In this document: piece by piece, positions 14,101 to 14,824 of the stretch | Layout: every line of letters starts with the position of its first letter | Numbering within the stretch: position 1 is the first letter of the stretch | Source: Anaerolineae bacterium | Lineage (GTDB): Bacteria > Chloroflexota > Anaerolineae > UBA1429 | DNA: 14,824 bases | Reading direction: 5' to 3' | Assembly: GCA_016928125.1 (NCBI GenBank) | Contig: JAFGLK010000363.1 | Coordinates: forward strand, 1-14,824 | Translations under genes and position numbers: made by a program | The notes under the pieces: model-generated | Told to the model about the DNA's origin: nothing | The model's input: only the letters and a program-made list of their open reading frames with translations | Databases searched by the model: none

Positions 14101-14824
14101 CGAGTATGAGATCGAGTTCTGGTCTCGCGACGTCGCAGGGAATGAAGAGCGTCCGCACAAGCGGGAGATCTACAAAATCGATCTATACGCTCCTTCTGCG
14201 CAGTTGTGGCTGCCGAGCCAGTATGCCAAGTCGAGTTCCGTCGACGTACGCTGGGGCGGCACAGACAGCGGCTCATCCATCGCCAGTTACAGTCTCCAGT
14301 ATCGGATGACGGGCTGTGGTCCGTGGCAGGTGTGGCAGGCCAGCACGGCGAGCACGCAAGGTATCTTTTCAGCGCCGAATACCAACGTCTTCTACTACTT
14401 CCGTGCGCAGGCCAAGGACTTGGCGGGCCGCCTTTCCACTTGGTCGGACATCGGCTCGAACAGCTTTGTGTATGTGGAGGGACTGGGCAACGCTGATTTC
14501 GATCTGGGGGATCTCGGCGCCTGGGTAGATAGAGGCGAGTTGTCAGTAGACGTGATCTACAGACAGGGTTGGGATGGGCTCTGGAGCCACATGGCCCGCC
14601 TGGGTGAGGAGAGGCCCTGTGAAGACGAGCTGACGGCGAACGACTATGCCTCGGTATACCAGGTCATTCAGCCCCCGTCGTTGGCATGTGACCCGCCTTT
14701 GCGGCTGATCTATCGCTATCGCATCCAGACTTACGATGTCGCCTGGGGTAAGGTAGATGATCAGGGCACTCTCGGATGGATCGACCCCTTTGAAGTCTAC
14801 ATCCGCGATGTCAACGGCAATGAG
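11120..14824 (+). CDS. Giant secreted/membrane-anchored Ig-like multi-module surface protein (3' end beyond window)
   Basis: The frame is open for 1235 codons with no stop before the window edge. Residues 1-41 form a basic N-region, a hydrophobic helix (about 17-36) and HAKA|S, which is a signal peptide or membrane anchor. Then come about eleven beta-sandwich modules of 85-105 residues. One Ig-like unit (46-153) leads two recurring types. Type A (154-257, 258-357, 624-729, 827-928) has PAxWTxxxxF and ends VWLxDxAGNxD. Type B (358-443, 444-534, 535-623, 730-826, 929-1023) has W/YY..VTV, TATDxLSG, YRxDGG and SRDVAGNEE, like OmpL47-type domains. An FN3-like unit covers 1024-1118. A jelly-roll-like module starting GNADFDLGDLGAW covers 1119 to the end. 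Cys pairs C850/C889 and C1167/C1190 could form intramodule disulfides. No catalytic motif is visible. Start: AGAGG 9 nt before ATG 11120; an in-frame GTG at 11066 would add 18 residues. It may be an adhesin or glycan-binding protein, or the sensor part of a larger protein. Confidence 0.9.
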   Translation, partial: MSRPHPPTQASRARSHLVGASIVCLGVGLLLLVVLPQHAKASEPLAASTWTLETPAPDEWSSLPVTVSVTVVDQDGLYDFTTAYRYTIDAGLSWTDWIADETLVDSTAISTTIRMTATLDALIDSATQNWVQFHVGDYNFDWELSPVYTITVDTSAPDAPLDLTADPASWTTTDSFTLNWSNPADLAGIVRAYAKLDAPPANREDYSVSAEGADIHTLSGVSVGTPGQHSAYVWLEDAAGNVDQANRSTVSLYYNGTIAPAAPVGLQIAPAAWTSVNGFDATWTNPPTNTGVEAAWYRWDTIPAHAEDGTRVAGADITSLTGLTVSAEGDHILYVWLEDALGLKDHNHRGSAHAYYDTTPPTTEAQFSPALPPSGWYNQSVTVDLVATDIHAQVKETRWRREGGLWNSGISFVATDDRDYEFYSVDNANNIEATRLISVPIDMLPPTSFYSVTPPEPAGGWYSETVTVAITATDDLSGWGGETRYRVDGGPWRSDTVASISTEGIHRIEFYSRDVAGNEELPHQIINPICRIDLSPPEVEATPDKEGEYIKPPVTIALTATDSLTGIDRIEYRRLGDALWTVGDAIHIDGTGGEGEYTFEYRARDLVGNISLPESISLTIDDTPPRQPTNLVADPGLWSNQNGVFGLTWLNPVPPDLSGVAGVYYQIDVDPTVTLEPTYVAGEGIQVLSNLSVPDEGEHTIYIWLQDRAGNSDPFANRSLPDAFQYDITSPSTSHTVDGVEGDDPQYYRGPVEISLTGEDGLSGVSQYHYREDQGAWVTRTVSVGDPYVFVYSQELRHTIYYRSTDLAGNLELPPLGNLTVRIDSTAPSSPSHMISTPADWTNVNNFEICWQAEDNYSGIGTVYYKFDQAPASGSDYEDFVILTSGQSCISGLTLEQDGQVPVYVWLKDRAGNVDHTAARSVSLKLDRIAPDTAPDPSGTLGENGYYVSPVSLCFDAFDGSPGLVSGVAHTYYRVNGGELQIWNGVDLQLSEEGEYEIEFWSRDVAGNEERPHKREIYKIDLYAPSAQLWLPSQYAKSSSVDVRWGGTDSGSSIASYSLQYRMTGCGPWQVWQASTASTQGIFSAPNTNVFYYFRAQAKDLAGRLSTWSDIGSNSFVYVEGLGNADFDLGDLGAWVDRGELSVDVIYRQGWDGLWSHMARLGEERPCEDELTANDYASVYQVIQPPSLACDPPLRLIYRYRIQTYDVAWGKVDDQGTLGWIDPFEVYIRDVNGNE
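11579..14188 (+). repeat. Nine Ig-like protein modules of two interleaved types
   Basis: Residues 154-1023 of the giant protein hold nine modules in the order A-A-B-B-B-A-B-A-B. The repeats are clear at protein level but diverged in DNA: the identical peptide RDVAGNEE at 513-520 and 1003-1010 uses different synonymous codons at several positions. The array is therefore old rather than a recent tandem expansion. Module 4 (358-443) is the most degenerate and reads DNANN where the others have AGN. Confidence 0.75.

Overview
The window looks like a moderately GC-rich chromosome segment from a bacterium, most likely a member of the Chloroflexota (Anaerolineae-like). This is inferred, not proven. 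The grounds are surface proteins with Thr/Pro-rich 'TDTPxPT' linkers and OmpL47/Ig-like module arrays, a URO-D-fold protein of the catabolic type, and clear Shine-Dalgarno sites with sigma70-like promoters. I see no phage, IS, CRISPR or plasmid genes.

Layout. Positions 1-2458 (+ strand) carry a URO-D/methyltransferase-fold protein (142-1173). It is followed by a single-pass secreted surface protein with a Thr/Pro stalk and a C-terminal membrane anchor (1301-2458). This gene converges on a minus-strand block that reads, in transcription order: tRNA-Gln(UUG) (9108-9037), glmU (8926-7541), cdd (7557-7069), deoC (7005-6238), recO (about 6161-5346) and a two-domain M16 zinc protease (5227-2552). 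glmU and cdd overlap by 17 bp and the next gaps are short, so glmU-cdd-deoC-recO is probably one operon. The protease has its own promoter. A hairpin plus T7 terminator lies between the tRNA and glmU.

From 9109 to the right edge everything is on the + strand: a nitrilase-superfamily amidohydrolase (9371-10162), an OmpR/PhoB-type response regulator (10376-11062), and a very large open frame (11120 to the window end, at least 1235 codons, no stop reached). The last encodes a secreted or membrane-anchored array of Ig-like modules.

Function. The minus block is housekeeping: UDP-GlcNAc synthesis for the cell wall (GlmU), pyrimidine deoxynucleoside salvage (Cdd, DeoC), recombinational repair (RecO) and protein turnover (M16). 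The plus-strand right end is the more unusual part. A response regulator is followed 57 bp later by a giant extracellular Ig-like array, in the position where a sensor kinase gene is usually found. The 3' end of that gene is outside the window, so whether it is a surface adhesin or a giant sensor cannot be decided here.

Several promoters share one pattern: TTG-rich -35, exactly 17 bp, then TAGAAT/TATAAT/TATACT/TATAGT. Three of them share the identical 9-mer TGCTAGAAT.
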